A stretch of DNA of 64,000 nt from Phyto melanocephala (Eukaryota > Arthropoda > Insecta > Diptera > Rhinophoridae). Within the stretch, counting starts at the first letter, position 1; the number at the start of each line of letters is the position of its first letter. The stretch covers positions 9,219,201-9,283,200 of the forward strand of contig OW799237.1 in NCBI GenBank assembly GCA_941918925.1. Reading direction: 5' to 3'. A model generated the notes under the pieces. The model saw only the letters and a list, made by a program, of their open reading frames with translations, did no database searches and was not told the DNA's origin. Shown here one piece after another: positions 37,456 to 49,600 of this stretch. The position numbers were made by a program, and so were the translations under genes.

Positions 37456-37461
37456 AATAAA
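37456..37461 (+). terminator. Candidate polyadenylation signal of the TMEM53-like gene
   Basis: AATAAA about 260 bases after the stop codon and followed by an A-run. It is a candidate only, because AT-rich flanks offer such hexamers by chance. Confidence 0.4.
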
Positions 37462-37889
37462 AAAAAAACGAACTTTAAATTATATTTCGTTATTTTTACT
37501 CGTTAAGAAATTTGCAGAAGAAACAAATAATAATACTAGTCTTCTAGTTGTTGTTTTGCTATGATATGACTGCATTTACATATTTCAAATAAAAAGTTTT
37601 TCCTTTTCTATAAAATTTATGGTTTTGTTACAAATTTTTTATTCTTATTCTGAACTTACGGTAACAAAAGTCGTAACAAACTCTAATATAAAAATTCAGT
37701 TTTATTACAATTTTAAATTTGTTACAAAATTCAGACAGAATAAGCTTATAAATATAATGTTCAATACAACAACGTTGGGCCAAAAAATTTTGTTTTTTCT
37801 ATTAAAAATTTTAAATTAATTTTTGCAAGTTGGGCTCAAAAAATGTTATGTATTTTTTTCTATTAAAAATTATTTTTTGTGAATATAAC

Positions 37890-37896
37890 AAAAAAA
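37890..37896 (-). terminator. Pol III terminator of the tRNA-Ser gene
   Basis: Run of seven T on the minus strand, 15 bases after the tRNA 3' end. Confidence 0.7.
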
Positions 37897-37910
37897 TTCA
37901 GACGAACCAA

Positions 37911-37992
37911 CGCTGCGGACAGGATTCGAACCTGTGCGGGTAGAACCCAATGGATTTCAAGTCCATCTCCTTAACCACTCGGACACCGCAGC
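37911..37992 (-). tRNA. tRNA-Ser (UGA)
   Basis: A complete cloverleaf can be drawn on the minus strand: acceptor GCTGCGG/CCGCAGC with discriminator G, D-arm with GTCCGAGTGGTTAAGGA (A box), anticodon stem ATGGA/TCCAT with loop CTTGAAA (anticodon TGA), a long serine-type variable arm (GGGTTCTACCC), and T-arm ACAGG-TTCGAAT-CCTGT (B box). No intron. A T7 run (37890-37896 on the complement) is the Pol III terminator. All stems pair, so it should be functional. Confidence 0.97.
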
Positions 37993-38191
37993 TACATGTG
38001 TCTTTTAGCTAAAGTTGATATATTAGTAATCAGCAAATTAATGCTACCGTATTTATTGAATGCACTATCAATAATTTGGCATCCCTATTAAATAGCGGCA
38101 ACCAGGGATGCCACTAACAAAATAATTTTTCTAGCAAATATTTCTCTAAAACACCAAAAATTAAAATTTTTCTTATACCCCTTTCGCATTG

Positions 38192-38842
38192 GGCAAGTCA
38201 CTTGCTCAAGTTAGTTTTTTATTTTCTTTTATTTTTCTTTGAACTTGCTTTCATGTTCAGACTCAGCAACTGACTTGCCCAAGTTTCGTTCTCTTTTACT
38301 TATTATACTCTTCACACAGTGAAAAAGGGTATATATAGGTTTGTCATTCCGTTTGAAATTTCTACAATTATCAATTATCTACACATACATACAAACGTGG
38401 TATACTGGTTAGAGTGAGCCAAAAAATTTTTTTATTTTATATTTTATTAAAATTTTTATTGTTTTATTTTTAATTTTTCTTTTAATTTATTTTTTTTAAG
38501 CACATAAGTAAACTTAATGTATAATATTACAATGGGATGTTTTTATATGTGTATGTTTTGTATGTACGTATTTCATATGAGATAAATGGTGACATAAACA
38601 ATTGTTGTTGCATGACAACACGTTGTGAAGGGTTTTTAAGATTCGGCATGGCCGAATATAGCACTCTTGTTTGTTTTTATTACTCTTTTGTTTTTGGTTT
38701 CTCAACAAAAACTTGCTCGTACTTGCCGAGTACAGGCAAGCGTGTACTCAAAAATGAGCAAGTTTCTTCCTCTTAACCCGACCTTACCCCTTTTGCCTAT
38801 AAACACAACACTTGCGCAAGTCACTTGCGCAAGTGACTTGCC
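38192..38842. mobile_element. MITE with GGCAAGTCACTTGC ends, interrupted by repeat copy G
   Basis: GGCAAGTCACTTGC (38192-38205) and its complement GCAAGTGACTTGCC (38829-38842) bound the element; further copies of the CTTGC..GCAAG motif occur near 38260 and 38710-38825. Repeat copy G (38304-38674) has inserted in it. The short motifs resemble those inside the attacin-intron MITE, but the ends differ. Confidence 0.65.
38304..38674 (+). repeat. Dispersed palindrome-tailed repeat, internally deleted (copy G)
   Basis: TATACTCTTCACACAGTG start and palindrome TTCGGCATGGCCGAA end, but the first block is cut from ~350 to ~90 bases. The tRNA-like A-box part (GTGGTATACTGGTTAGAGT) remains and runs directly into the T/A core. 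The plus-strand open frames 38537-38776 and 38667-38903 are by-products. Confidence 0.8.
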
Positions 38843-39843
38843 TAGTCTGAAAGCCGTGATATATTACTCTTCGTATGGTCTTATTGTTTTGAAAGCAAAG
38901 TAAAAAAAAATCTAAATAAAATTATAAATTTTATATAAATTTTTTTTTGAAATGCAAAAACATTAATTTCCTATTAAAATGCGTTATAATTTGTCATAAA
39001 TTATGTGCTTCACAATGAATGCAAAGTCATGCAAAATATCTTAAGCAATTCATATAAACAAACAAATCCAACTCATGAACCATCGAATGCTTTTCACCAA
39101 TTCTTCGCAATTAGTTCAGTGCATTAATATGTGTATATATTCATGTAAACACGTGATCTTCAATGACACGCTAAAATTAAAATCATTAGTGTATTCACCA
39201 AATTAAATCACTACATCATCAGTTGAACCTCTGCAAAACCACTTCTTTGCCGGACATGCATTTACTTTAATTTATAAAGGTCGGCTTAAAATATAATAAT
39301 TCAAAGCAGTTTTACTATTTTCTTAAAGCGTTAGTTTTTGTGAATTTTAGACATTTAAATGTAAAATATTTTTATTAATTTTCTTATTTGCATATTATTT
39401 TAGAGTTGTAAAACACAATTAAAACTAATAACATTCTACAAAAAACTTAAAATCAATAATGCAGAAATTAGAAAAAAAATATCCAATTTTGTTCCAATCG
39501 GATTAAACTAATATTTTCTTAATTTTCTTGTTTGTAAAAATATTAAAGCACAGCAAAGAGGGCACGATTACAATAATCTGGCAAATATGCACATGACAAG
39601 TATTTTTCGTACTTTTTTAGAACAAATGGCAATCTTAATTTTCCATTCCTGTGTAAAAAATAAATCATTAAACAGCTGTCATCTGTATTTCTTTTGATCT
39701 CATTATTTGTTTTTGTGCCGCTTTTTTACTTAGCAAATTTCATGTTTTTCTTTTACTAAAATTGTGTAGTTTTTTAATTTTAATTAATAAGTGATATTTT
39801 GTTTAACGACAATAAAAACCTCTACTATTTTTGTTGTTGAGAA
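38843..39843. other. Flank upstream of the GNB1L-like gene
   Basis: Contains a decayed relative of the CCCAGCAAAA MITE at about 38960-39300 (shared ATGCAAAATATCTTAA, AAAGGTCGGCTTA). The 5' untranslated leader of the WD40 gene is expected in the last 100-150 bases; no TATA box is obvious. Confidence 0.45.
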
Positions 39844-40873
39844 ATGGCTGTTTTACCACCGGATCCAGTTTTTACTTTAAGATGTCCCGAAATGGGTGCC
39901 GTTAACTCACTGTGTTTTCATCAAAATGAACGGCTTTTGGCTGGCACCATTAAGGGCTCCGTTTTCCTATGGGATCTTCAATCGAATCGTTCACTTTTGA
40001 ATTTTTCTATTGGAAAGGAGCCCATAACATCGTTACATCATACCGAGGATATGTTGATATCACAGGAGAAGGGTGGAGCGGTGACTTTGTGGTCCATGGA
40101 TAATTCAGGCTATAAGAGGCATTTCACCATAAGTGCCAATTATATGGGATATTGTCGTACGGCATTGCATTTAAATGCGAATTCTGGGGATGATCATATG
40201 CTGTTTTATCCGTGTGAGGAGAATTCGATTGGAGTATTACACATAAATGTTATAGAAAATCCATCACAATTATTAGTACCTGACGATGCTCAATTGCCCA
40301 AATTGGGTACATTGACTTGTATCAAGCCATTTGAGTATGCTTCGCAGCTGTTTGTTTTGGCCGGCTACGAAAGTGGCCACTTTTTAACTTGGGATCTCAA
40401 TACGTGCACGGTGGTCGATGTTAGGCAACTGGATCCAGATCCCATGGCTTTCGACTATGATCCTGCAACCAATAAAGGAGTTGTAGGAGGTCCTTGTAAG
40501 TGCATCTAATTTATTTTAATAATTAGATGTTTATTTATAGTTTATTTTTTTAGCTGATAAACTAACGGCCATTTCTTATCAAAGACAATCAATGCGACTT
40601 CAACGATCCACAGACATATCATTGAAAAATTCCGGTATTAATTGTATACGCATTAGACCGGATCAAAAAGTATTCGCTTCCGGTGGTTGGGATGGACGTG
40701 TTCGTGTATTTTCGTGGAAGAGCCTTAGGCCATTGGCTGTGCTCACCGCACATAAGACTGGTGCCATAATGGATATTGTCTATTCTAGCGGTCCGGTAGC
40801 CATGTGGAAATCTCCCATAATGGCTGTGGCTGGCATGGATAGCCAGATTTCTTTGTGGAATTTGTATAATTAA
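39844..40873 (+). CDS. GNB1L-like WD40-repeat protein (ASTRA-associated protein 1 homologue), two exons
   Basis: Exons 39844-40495 and 40554-40873; 58-base intron; 972 coding bases give 323 residues, close to the 327 of human GNB1L. It starts with the family-typical PPDPVFTLR, then WD-type blades (FLWDLQSNRSLLNF; VTLWSMD; the conserved MGYCRTAL; LAGYESGHFLTWDL; MAFDYD) and ends with the conserved INCIRIRPDQKVFASGGWDGRVRVF..LRPLAVLTAH and ISLWNLY. A seven-bladed propeller is expected. In other animals GNB1L works with the TTT/R2TP co-chaperones in maturation of PIKK kinases, and the yeast homologue Asa1 is an ASTRA subunit; the role here follows from homology. The start codon fits the family N-terminus. 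The minus-strand open frame at 40619-40897 is a shadow. Confidence 0.94.
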
Positions 40874-40994
40874 ATCCAAAATGTATTTGTATTTCAAAAC
40901 TACTTTTTTAATAACTTATCTTTTATTCTTATTATTTTTTCAACAACTTTGTTATTTCCCTTTAAAAAAAAAGTATAAAACGACTGACAAATTA

Positions 40995-41000
40995 AATAAA
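40995..41000 (+). terminator. Candidate polyadenylation signal of the GNB1L-like gene
   Basis: AATAAA 122 bases after the stop codon, the first such hexamer downstream. Confidence 0.45.
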
Positions 41001-43667
41001 AAGAAAATTAAGCATTTTTAAATTGAAATTTTGCAACAAAAAATAGTCTAATCCAAATCCAAATATTAATTATATATTTTTAAAACTAGTAGGTACTAGT
41101 AGCTACTACCTTTGGCTACCAAATTATACTCTTCAGTTTCCGGAAAAATAGAATATTTTAGTAAAAAAAGATTCAGTGTTATCATTTTTAATGAAAAAAT
41201 ACTTAAGGTTCCATTGTAAGAATAAATCTAAGAAAAAAAGTAATAGCAAATCAAAGTTACACAAAGAAAGTTACATATTTCAGTATAAAAAGATTTTTCC
41301 ATATCGATGACTGTTAATAAAATAATAAATTTTGTGCTAAAAAATTACATAAAATTGGCACAACCGAATAGGTATATTTTTTAACTTGTTTTACTTACCA
41401 CTGAGATATCAACGATTTTTTCAAGAAAGTTATTTTTCAAGCCGAATTTATATCAGGTGACAACATCCCAATAACAAACACAAAAAGACCCGGAGAATGT
41501 TATATCACAAAAAAGCAAATTGCTTCTTTACTTCTTTTTCATGAAAAATTTAAAATAAATAAGCAGTTTGAATTTATAACACAAATTACTGCTGTTTATA
41601 TTACACAATTGCCCCTGCTTTTTAAAACATTTTTTACACTTTTCACAAACTAAAACCACTAGAACAAACAGGACAGGCATTTTGCATTTTCTGAATTAAA
41701 AAACGTTAAAAAGTTTTTTTTTTATTCTAATTATAACTTGTATCTTACTAATTTATTAATAAGGTATAGCACAAATATTAGTACTTTTATAAGTTTTTTC
41801 ACAAATTTTGCCACTTTTATACAATTTTCCAACCAACGCACATAAAAATTATTTTAAATGTAAGCAAACTTTGACATTGTACCGTTAATAATAAAACGAG
41901 CAAAAAAAAACAATCAGTGGCTTCCAAGGTATGTCGGCTTACGGATACTGTCTTGCGTCTCACTCTCGCAATTAAAATTAAAATAAATAAATAAAGAAAT
42001 AAATAATAATAAACTAGCAGATATTTATGTTATAATTTTATAATAGGCACATATTTATTTTAAAAATTTTCATGTAAATTTTTTAAAATAATATTGTTAT
42101 CATCTTGTTATTTTTTGTTAAGTTTTTAGAAAGTAAAATAACAATTAGGTAAACACTGTTGCCTACTAAAACCACTTATACAAAATAACAGGATTGTGTG
42201 GCAAAATAATAATTGTATATATAACTTATTTTTGTTATATGAAAAGATTAAAATATTCTTAAGAATACAATTAATGTCTTTTTAAATCAAAAATTTCACT
42301 AAAAATTTACAAAAATACAATTTTTTAACTATTGCAATTAAAATTTGCATAAATTATTTGCCTTTTAAACCTGGTAACTCTAAGGGTCATTATTTTAATG
42401 ATTTCAACTTGACGTTTTTTAACAGCCTTTATTCTTAAATTTTTTACCCATTAAATATTGTAAACAGGGTAAACTTATACAAGGTGGTGCCAGCCCAGCT
42501 GACAATTTTTTTGTGTTCCGGAGTATGTCAAACTACATATTAAAAAAATGATTTCAACTCCGGAAAAAGAGAGCCGAAAATCGCTCTCCTTTACGCTATC
42601 ACCTTATTTAATTAAATCATGATTGTAAATACTTATAGTAACAATAAAAAATGAGAGTTGCAAAAATGCAAAGCTTTTTTTTGGGCACAAAAAATTCTTA
42701 CCTTTAACTAACAGCAAGTTTTAATAATGGTCCTAAAGGTAGTAAAAAAATGGAGTAAAATTTAGCTCATATATGTACAATGTGTAATAGCTATTGCCAA
42801 CCTTCGCTTCGACGACATTTTTAAAATCAACAAAAAATTTTCATGAAAACGGTCTTTTTCATAAAAGTTTTTATTTATAATACGTCAACACGAATTTCAA
42901 CAAAGTACTTTTATGTGTAAATGTATTGAAAGTAAACATTTTCAATAATATCTTTATGTAGTGAAAAATTCTCTATATATATAAATTCTCTATTTTTAAT
43001 TAAATAGTTTTAACCCTTTTTATGAATTAAAAAAATACACTTTAATTATTTAATACTTTTTTTATTTGCATACATATATTAATCGTTTTTAATTTATCGT
43101 TTTAAAACCAATTAATTAACAATAAAAATATTTTTTTTAATTTAATTTTTGTAAATAAAATTATAGTCTGTTAGTATCCAAAGAAAATAGAAAAATGAGA
43201 TTTAAATAATAAATACAATGCATATTGATAAAAACCTATAAAAATTCTATACTAATACAAAAGTTATAAAAAAAGAAAACTATTAAATAATTACTTAAAA
43301 CAAATTGCACACTTGAATAAAACTTATAAAGAAAAGGATGAGAAGCAAAGAAATTAAGTACAAATTCGAACTGAACGTCAAAAATCGTTTAGCATTTTAT
43401 AGAAAATATACAAAATAAATTGTAAATAATATTTAGTTATGTAGTTGTTTTATAATATTAATACTAAATTTTTTAGTTTTTTTTTTATATTTTTTGCTAG
43501 CACTTAAAGTGCTTTTATTGTTTATTCGTTAAGTTTTAGTAATAAATTTGAAAATTATATATTTATTTTTTATTATTCTTATTATTACTACAGCTATTAT
43601 ATTTAGTATTTTGGCCTTTGTTTGTTGTTTTTGTTATTATTTCGTTTTCAGTCATCGTTGTGTTTAA
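41001..43667. other. Convergent intergenic region between GNB1L-like and Sobp genes
   Basis: AT-rich. It holds a rearranged copy of the TGGTGTAAT MITE (42467-42612, reverse orientation) and a small CGGCTTACGG piece of the CCCAGCAAAA family near 41935. The 3' untranslated region of Sobp probably takes up part of the right side. No gene seen. Confidence 0.5.
42467..42612. mobile_element. Copy of the TGGTGTAAT MITE, reverse orientation
   Basis: Shares AAGGTGG, GGTGCCAGCCCAGCTGA, GGAGTATGTCAAACTACATA, TGATTTCAACTCCGG and GCTCTCCTTTACGCTATCACCTTA with the reverse complement of 23063-23241. The outermost end bases are changed, so this copy is older or truncated. Confidence 0.7.
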
Positions 43668-46600
43668 TTAATTGTCGGCTACCTCGTTTGTTTCCTTGTT
43701 ACTGTTCGTACTCAGTTTTTGAAAATCACAATCAATTATACGCTTACGCTTGCGCAAAGGCCTTGAGCATTCCGATTCTTTGGTTTGTATTAGAGTACGT
43801 TTGGTTTGTAGTCGGGTGATTTTTAATTTCGGCAATTTTTGATTTGTTTCTCCAGTAGCTGAAGTGCCCTGCAAATCGTTCGAATCATCATTTATGTCTT
43901 GAGTATTTGCCACATAATCATTTTTCACTTTGCTCGAACATCGTTCAGTTTCTTCTTCGCTGGTTAGAACACAATGTAAGGACTTTGTGTCGTATTGTGA
44001 ATGCTCAGTAGGTGTAGATTCTTCTTCTTTGGCAGGCGTTAAGTCTTCAGTTTTTTTGGGTGAATTGCAGTTTTTAATTTTTGAAATTGTAATGGCTTCC
44101 AATTCGGCTTCTTTAGTTTTTGTAAAGTCTAAGGGTTCTTCTTCGGTATCTTCGTTTAGAGTTTGCTCACTGGTTCTTGTTTTGTTTTCCTTTTTCATTC
44201 GTTGCTCTTCATCGAAAGTTTTGCGTTCTTCGGGCGTTAAATGGGCCTTGTAGAAATCTACCACTGGCAGGGGTACTGGTATGGGTATAGGCAGGGGTAT
44301 AATAATGGGATAAGGTACCATAATTGTTACCGGTGGCGGGGTGCCTATCAAAGTATTTAAGACCGTTAAATCGTGTGGCATCAAACTGGCTGCATGTGGT
44401 GGCGGTGGTGGTAGACTCGCAAAATTTCCAAAAAAGCGTGGTAAGTAACCGGCATTAGGATTAGGTAGAAACGGTGGATGTAGTGGAAAGCCTTGAGCAT
44501 TTATACCCACTGACTGTGTAGTTTGAGGTCCTTGGCCATTGGGTGGTGTGGCGAAAAATGCTGGCGGCATAGTGGTGGCACCCCTATTGGGTGTGGGCGG
44601 TAAACTGTGCGGTGTGGTGGGCTGTGACAATTGTGAATCCATCATAGGCGACAGAGGCGGTACATTCATATGTAAATCTTGCACACAAGAGGCAGCAAAT
44701 TGAGTTAGAGTTTGGCTATTGTTTTGATTTAAATTCGTACGGGGATTATTATTTATTGCACTCATTACGGGTTTTGGTTTAGTATTATTGCCCGATCCCA
44801 ACGCAACAGAGCAATTTGATTTTCCCTCATTAGCTCTGGCATTACTCAAGTCGGCACTAGCACAGGCTCTAACTGGTCTCTTTTTACGATTATGTTTAGG
44901 CGATTGCCGATTAGACGTTAGAATACTGGGTGATTTTGACATTAACTTTGACACTGGTGCTACAGAGATTAAAGGTTTGTGACTTGAGCTTGACAATGTG
45001 CCGGCTAGAGAAATTCTAGGAACAGGACTAATGCCACCACCTACCGCCAGGTTAGTACATTCTTCCCCACCCCCTATATTAGCCTGACTGTTTGGACCTG
45101 GAGATATAGAGACGGTAGTTGCCGGCGAAGCAGATCGACTGCGACAATTTCTCAACCACAAATCAGGTGTTATGAGATTAGCACCATTATTGGCCGCCTC
45201 TAGACCTTGCTCTTTTAAATGTGGATTCATGTCCAAATGAGCCTGGGTTTCTTTACAAAATATTTGCATTTTATATTGATTAAGACATTTATCCGAACAG
45301 AATTGTAACTGAGAGGCACCATCTTGAAAATCCACATAACTGACAGCATGCCGGATATGTTTGCACCAGTCGCAGGTTTTCGCCTTCTTAAATGATGCCC
45401 TTCTGCTCTGTGTAAAACACGATTCGGAACAATAGCGCGGACCATCGCAGATGGTTAAGAATTCGGGAGCATTTTCTGGTACTGGACGGCGACACCAACA
45501 ACAGTTCTCATAGTCAACTGAAACGAGATGAGAAAAGAGAAGGGGAAACAATTTAAAAGACTTTATAAAAATAAGCGGTAATAAGCTAAAATTATTCGCT
45601 TTATTCGTTAAATACTAGATGAAATGCTTGAATATACCTGTTTAGCGCAGTTATAATTATTGAATTACTGTTTTCCTATTTAAAAAAAATAAATAAATAA
45701 CACCTACAAATAAGTCACTCTTTAAGATAACCACATCATGCTCTAAAGTACAAACAAATGTAAAAAGTACATTTTGCTATTTCTCTAATGAGTGTTATTT
45801 GAGACGTTATGTAAGCAAATGGCTTTTGTTTCATTTGATTCAAATAAAAATATTCCAAATGAACTTTAAAACAATTCACAACAACTTTTAATAATCACAA
45901 CCAGATGAATATGAAAAGGAAACTTATACATAATCCATTATGATACTTGTATCCTTGTGATAGGATTGTGCATATGTACATACTACATACATCTGAATGT
46001 ATATGAGCGTGTAGGAGTATGTATGTATGCAAAGGATATTTCAACTTTACCTTTAAAATAAAACCATATAATCCTTAAGTATTAAATAATTTTTTGCAAG
46101 CAGCAAATACACTGTCTATTAATAACCCAGTAAGCAATTTTTTTTTAATATTTTTAAATTCGAACTTCTTTTAAATTTAAATATAATTTATAATTTAAAT
46201 AAAACTAATCTAATACTGATTCTAATTATTTTTTAGTTTACTAGAACCTATAAATACTTGTGTACAACCTAAGTTGACATGCGCAGCTTTTTCTGCACAC
46301 ACTTTTAGTTTTCGTACCACTTTGTTTATTTTGGTCTTCGCTATGATCTAATTTTAAAATAATATTTGTCTGAAATTTTTATAAGAAAATTGTAAAAACT
46401 TTATTTACATAAATGGTTAAAAAAAAGTTTTAAAGTAGTTTTATATAAAACGGTTTTGTGGCTCTCCTGAAGAATTGTTTTTATTCGTTTTGTTTTTAAT
46501 AAATTATTTCACTTACAATTTTTGTTTACTATTAAATTACATAAATTTATAATATAATAATTTGTATATTAACTAAAATTATTTCACACAAAAAATTTTT

Positions 46601-49600
46601 ACAAAAAATCAAAACAAATATTTCCTGACGATGAAACAACGGAGTAGCGAAATATTGGAAGAATTAATAAAAATTCAAGATATTATTTAAATAATTAAAA
46701 GACCTCGAGCTTAAATAATTTTAGATAATATTTTAATTAAAAAAGGTCAAAAAACTAAATAATTATTAAAATAATTTATTTAAAAAGTTTAATATACTTT
46801 TTATATTTAAAGTTTTTGAGTGACATTTTTACTATATACTTAAGGATTCTCCTTATTTTAAAATTGGCAACACTGTTCGTTATCTTAAAATGACTCTCGC
46901 TCAATAATCAATCCTCTGCTTTGTTTTTCTTTGTGTGGTATTGTTGTTTTAATCTTCACTCATTTAAAACAACACACACAGACATAGCTGCCAGATAAAA
47001 TAGGGGCAAAATCGTCTAATTTGGGGAAAAAAATCGTCAAAATCGTCAAATAGTTTACTCAAATCGTCATAAAAACGTCAAAATAAAGAAAACGCATTTT
47101 TCAAAACAAAACATTTTTTATTTAATGCATAACATAACAAACTTTTTAAATCCAGAGAGATCAATGGTTTTATTAGACCCTTTTAAGTTAAGAACATGAC
47201 AATAAATATAATACAATTTATAATTAATTTCGAAAAATAAATATTAATATGTATATAAATACAAAAAAATAATAAATAATGAATTGGCTGCATCTAATTC
47301 AGACTAATTGACAAATAATTATAATAATTTTTTTCTAAAGTTTCTACCGATTAAGGTAGCTTTAGGCAAGCGTAAGACGAGCACAACGCCAAAATAAACT
47401 ACATCGTTTCGCTTTTTAGCCCATAAATTTATTTCTGGATCTGCAAACCAGTCTTCCTTAATTTTCTTCTTCTTGTTGGTTACCTGTGAAAAACACCATT
47501 AAAATTTCATTTTAGCTACTACAAAGTTTTGTATAAAAAATGGATGAAATTTCTACTTACAGAGGAAGAGCTGCTAGAATTTTCATCATCTTGGTTTTCT
47601 ATTGAAAATATAATGTTTGATTTTTAAGGTTTTAATGTATAATTAAAAAGAACTTACCATTTTGTTGAAGTATTTAAGCATATTAATTTGTCACTTAAAT
47701 AATTTAAATAAATTTACTTAAAAAACTAAAATTGTTTTAAACGCATTTTCAAATTTATATTTGTTCGTGTTGTAGGTATCAGTTGATAATATGTGGCATA
47801 TACTATGTTAAAAATGTACAAAGTGGAAAAATTACTCACACAAACACATTAAGTAATGATCGATGTATCGCTTTCACACTGTTCTATTATTAATAACATA
47901 AAAAACCGTTACAAATTATTTTTATTTAGTTTAAGGTTGATATAAAAGTAATGAAAAATGGTGCAAACTTGAATTCTTGAAAATCGTCAAAAACATAGCA
48001 TAAATCGTCAAATCGTCAACACTTAATTTCAGCACGTAAAATCGTCAAAATGACGATAAATCGTCAAATCTGGCAGCTATGCACACAGAAGATCAAGCAA
48101 CAATTACAAAAAAACAATTTTGATTGGAGGATAATTTATGTAATGGCGTTAATTTTTTTTCCTATTTTTCTTCAAATTCTGAAGTAACTGTTTCATTGTT
48201 TCATATTTAATTGTATATTTTTAATCATTAGGCTTTTTACTGAGCCTTCTTTTGGTGTAAGGATTGCATATTATGTATGTAGATATGTACATATAGAATT
48301 TCCACACGAGTCATAATTGTTTTTGTAATTATTTATGGGATTTTTTTCTTTGATCCATCTTATGTTTTTTTTACTCCGTAACCATACATATTTTTGAAAA
48401 TGGAATTGTAGGTAGGTACCTACTTATTTTTCTGTTTTTATTTGTTTGAAATAAATATTCTAATAATGTGTAAAATAACTTGCCAAAAACTTAATGAATG
48501 ATGAGTTTTTTTTAAGAAATATAAATAATTATAGTTTATTTTAACAAACTTAAACTAAATCGTTCTCTATATTTTTGATAAAAAAACATTTGATTTATTG
48601 TTTGGCTAAAAAATATGAAATGTTTAAAAAGAGTTAATTTTGGCGAGAATTGAAGATCAAAAAAGGTATAAGAACAAGAGCTGGCATATTCTCTGATGAC
48701 CCTAATTTCCTAAAAATCTCTCAGATTACCTAATACCATTTTAATTAATAAACCCAATGGCTTAATGAATTGAGACTACATGTCCAAACACTAAAGATTA
48801 TGATTTTTAACTTTTACAGCCTTGCTCCAATAAAATCCTCTAAATCTCTTTGAGGTTAAATAGAATTCAACAGTCAAATGCATTTAGTTACTTACTCAGC
48901 ACTAATTGACTAATATGGATACCAGAACATTTGAATATTCATGACAAAAAAGTAAAAAGTAAGTAAAAACTTTAATTGAATGATAATTTACAACGATTTG
49001 GATAAAAAGAGACAGCATACTTAGTAGGAACAATCACTATGCATAGTACGATCGAGTAAATGTCAGTATGCTGTCAGAAGCTGTATTTAAAAAAAAAAAA
49101 AACAAGAATAGATTCAACTACTAAACTAAATTAAATTTTCTCAAAAAATTCCAGAACAACAAATGGGCCTTCTGTTCCCTGATAGTGAAATTTTTACCTC
49201 AACATATTTTGCTATTTATAAGTAATTTTAACGAACCAACATTTTTTTTCAAATACATATTGAGTAATTTACATAAGAAGAAACTTTTTAAAAACTCAAC
49301 GTTAGTTCGGGAACGACATATGAAAAATGTCTTAATAAAAACTGCAAACTTACCTATTTTATCATCAGGGACATTTGATGCGGATGAATGTATTTTACCA
49401 GCCGAGTTAGGACTTTTCGAGTCGTCATCTCGTGAGCTTCTTGTGTCATGATCGGAAGTAGTACTATCGTTGCAACGATAACTATTGCTGCAATTGTTGT
49501 TGTTGTTGCTGTTGCAATTAAGAGATGTTTTTCGATTATTTGAACTACTACCGCTATTGTTGTTATTTTTACTATTGTTGTTGTTGTTAATATTACTGTT

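Noticed and set aside
43930..44253. Plus-strand open frames opposite Sobp (43622-43819, 43930-44253, 44788-44982) and opposite other exons
   Set aside because: Shadows of real exons on the other strand.
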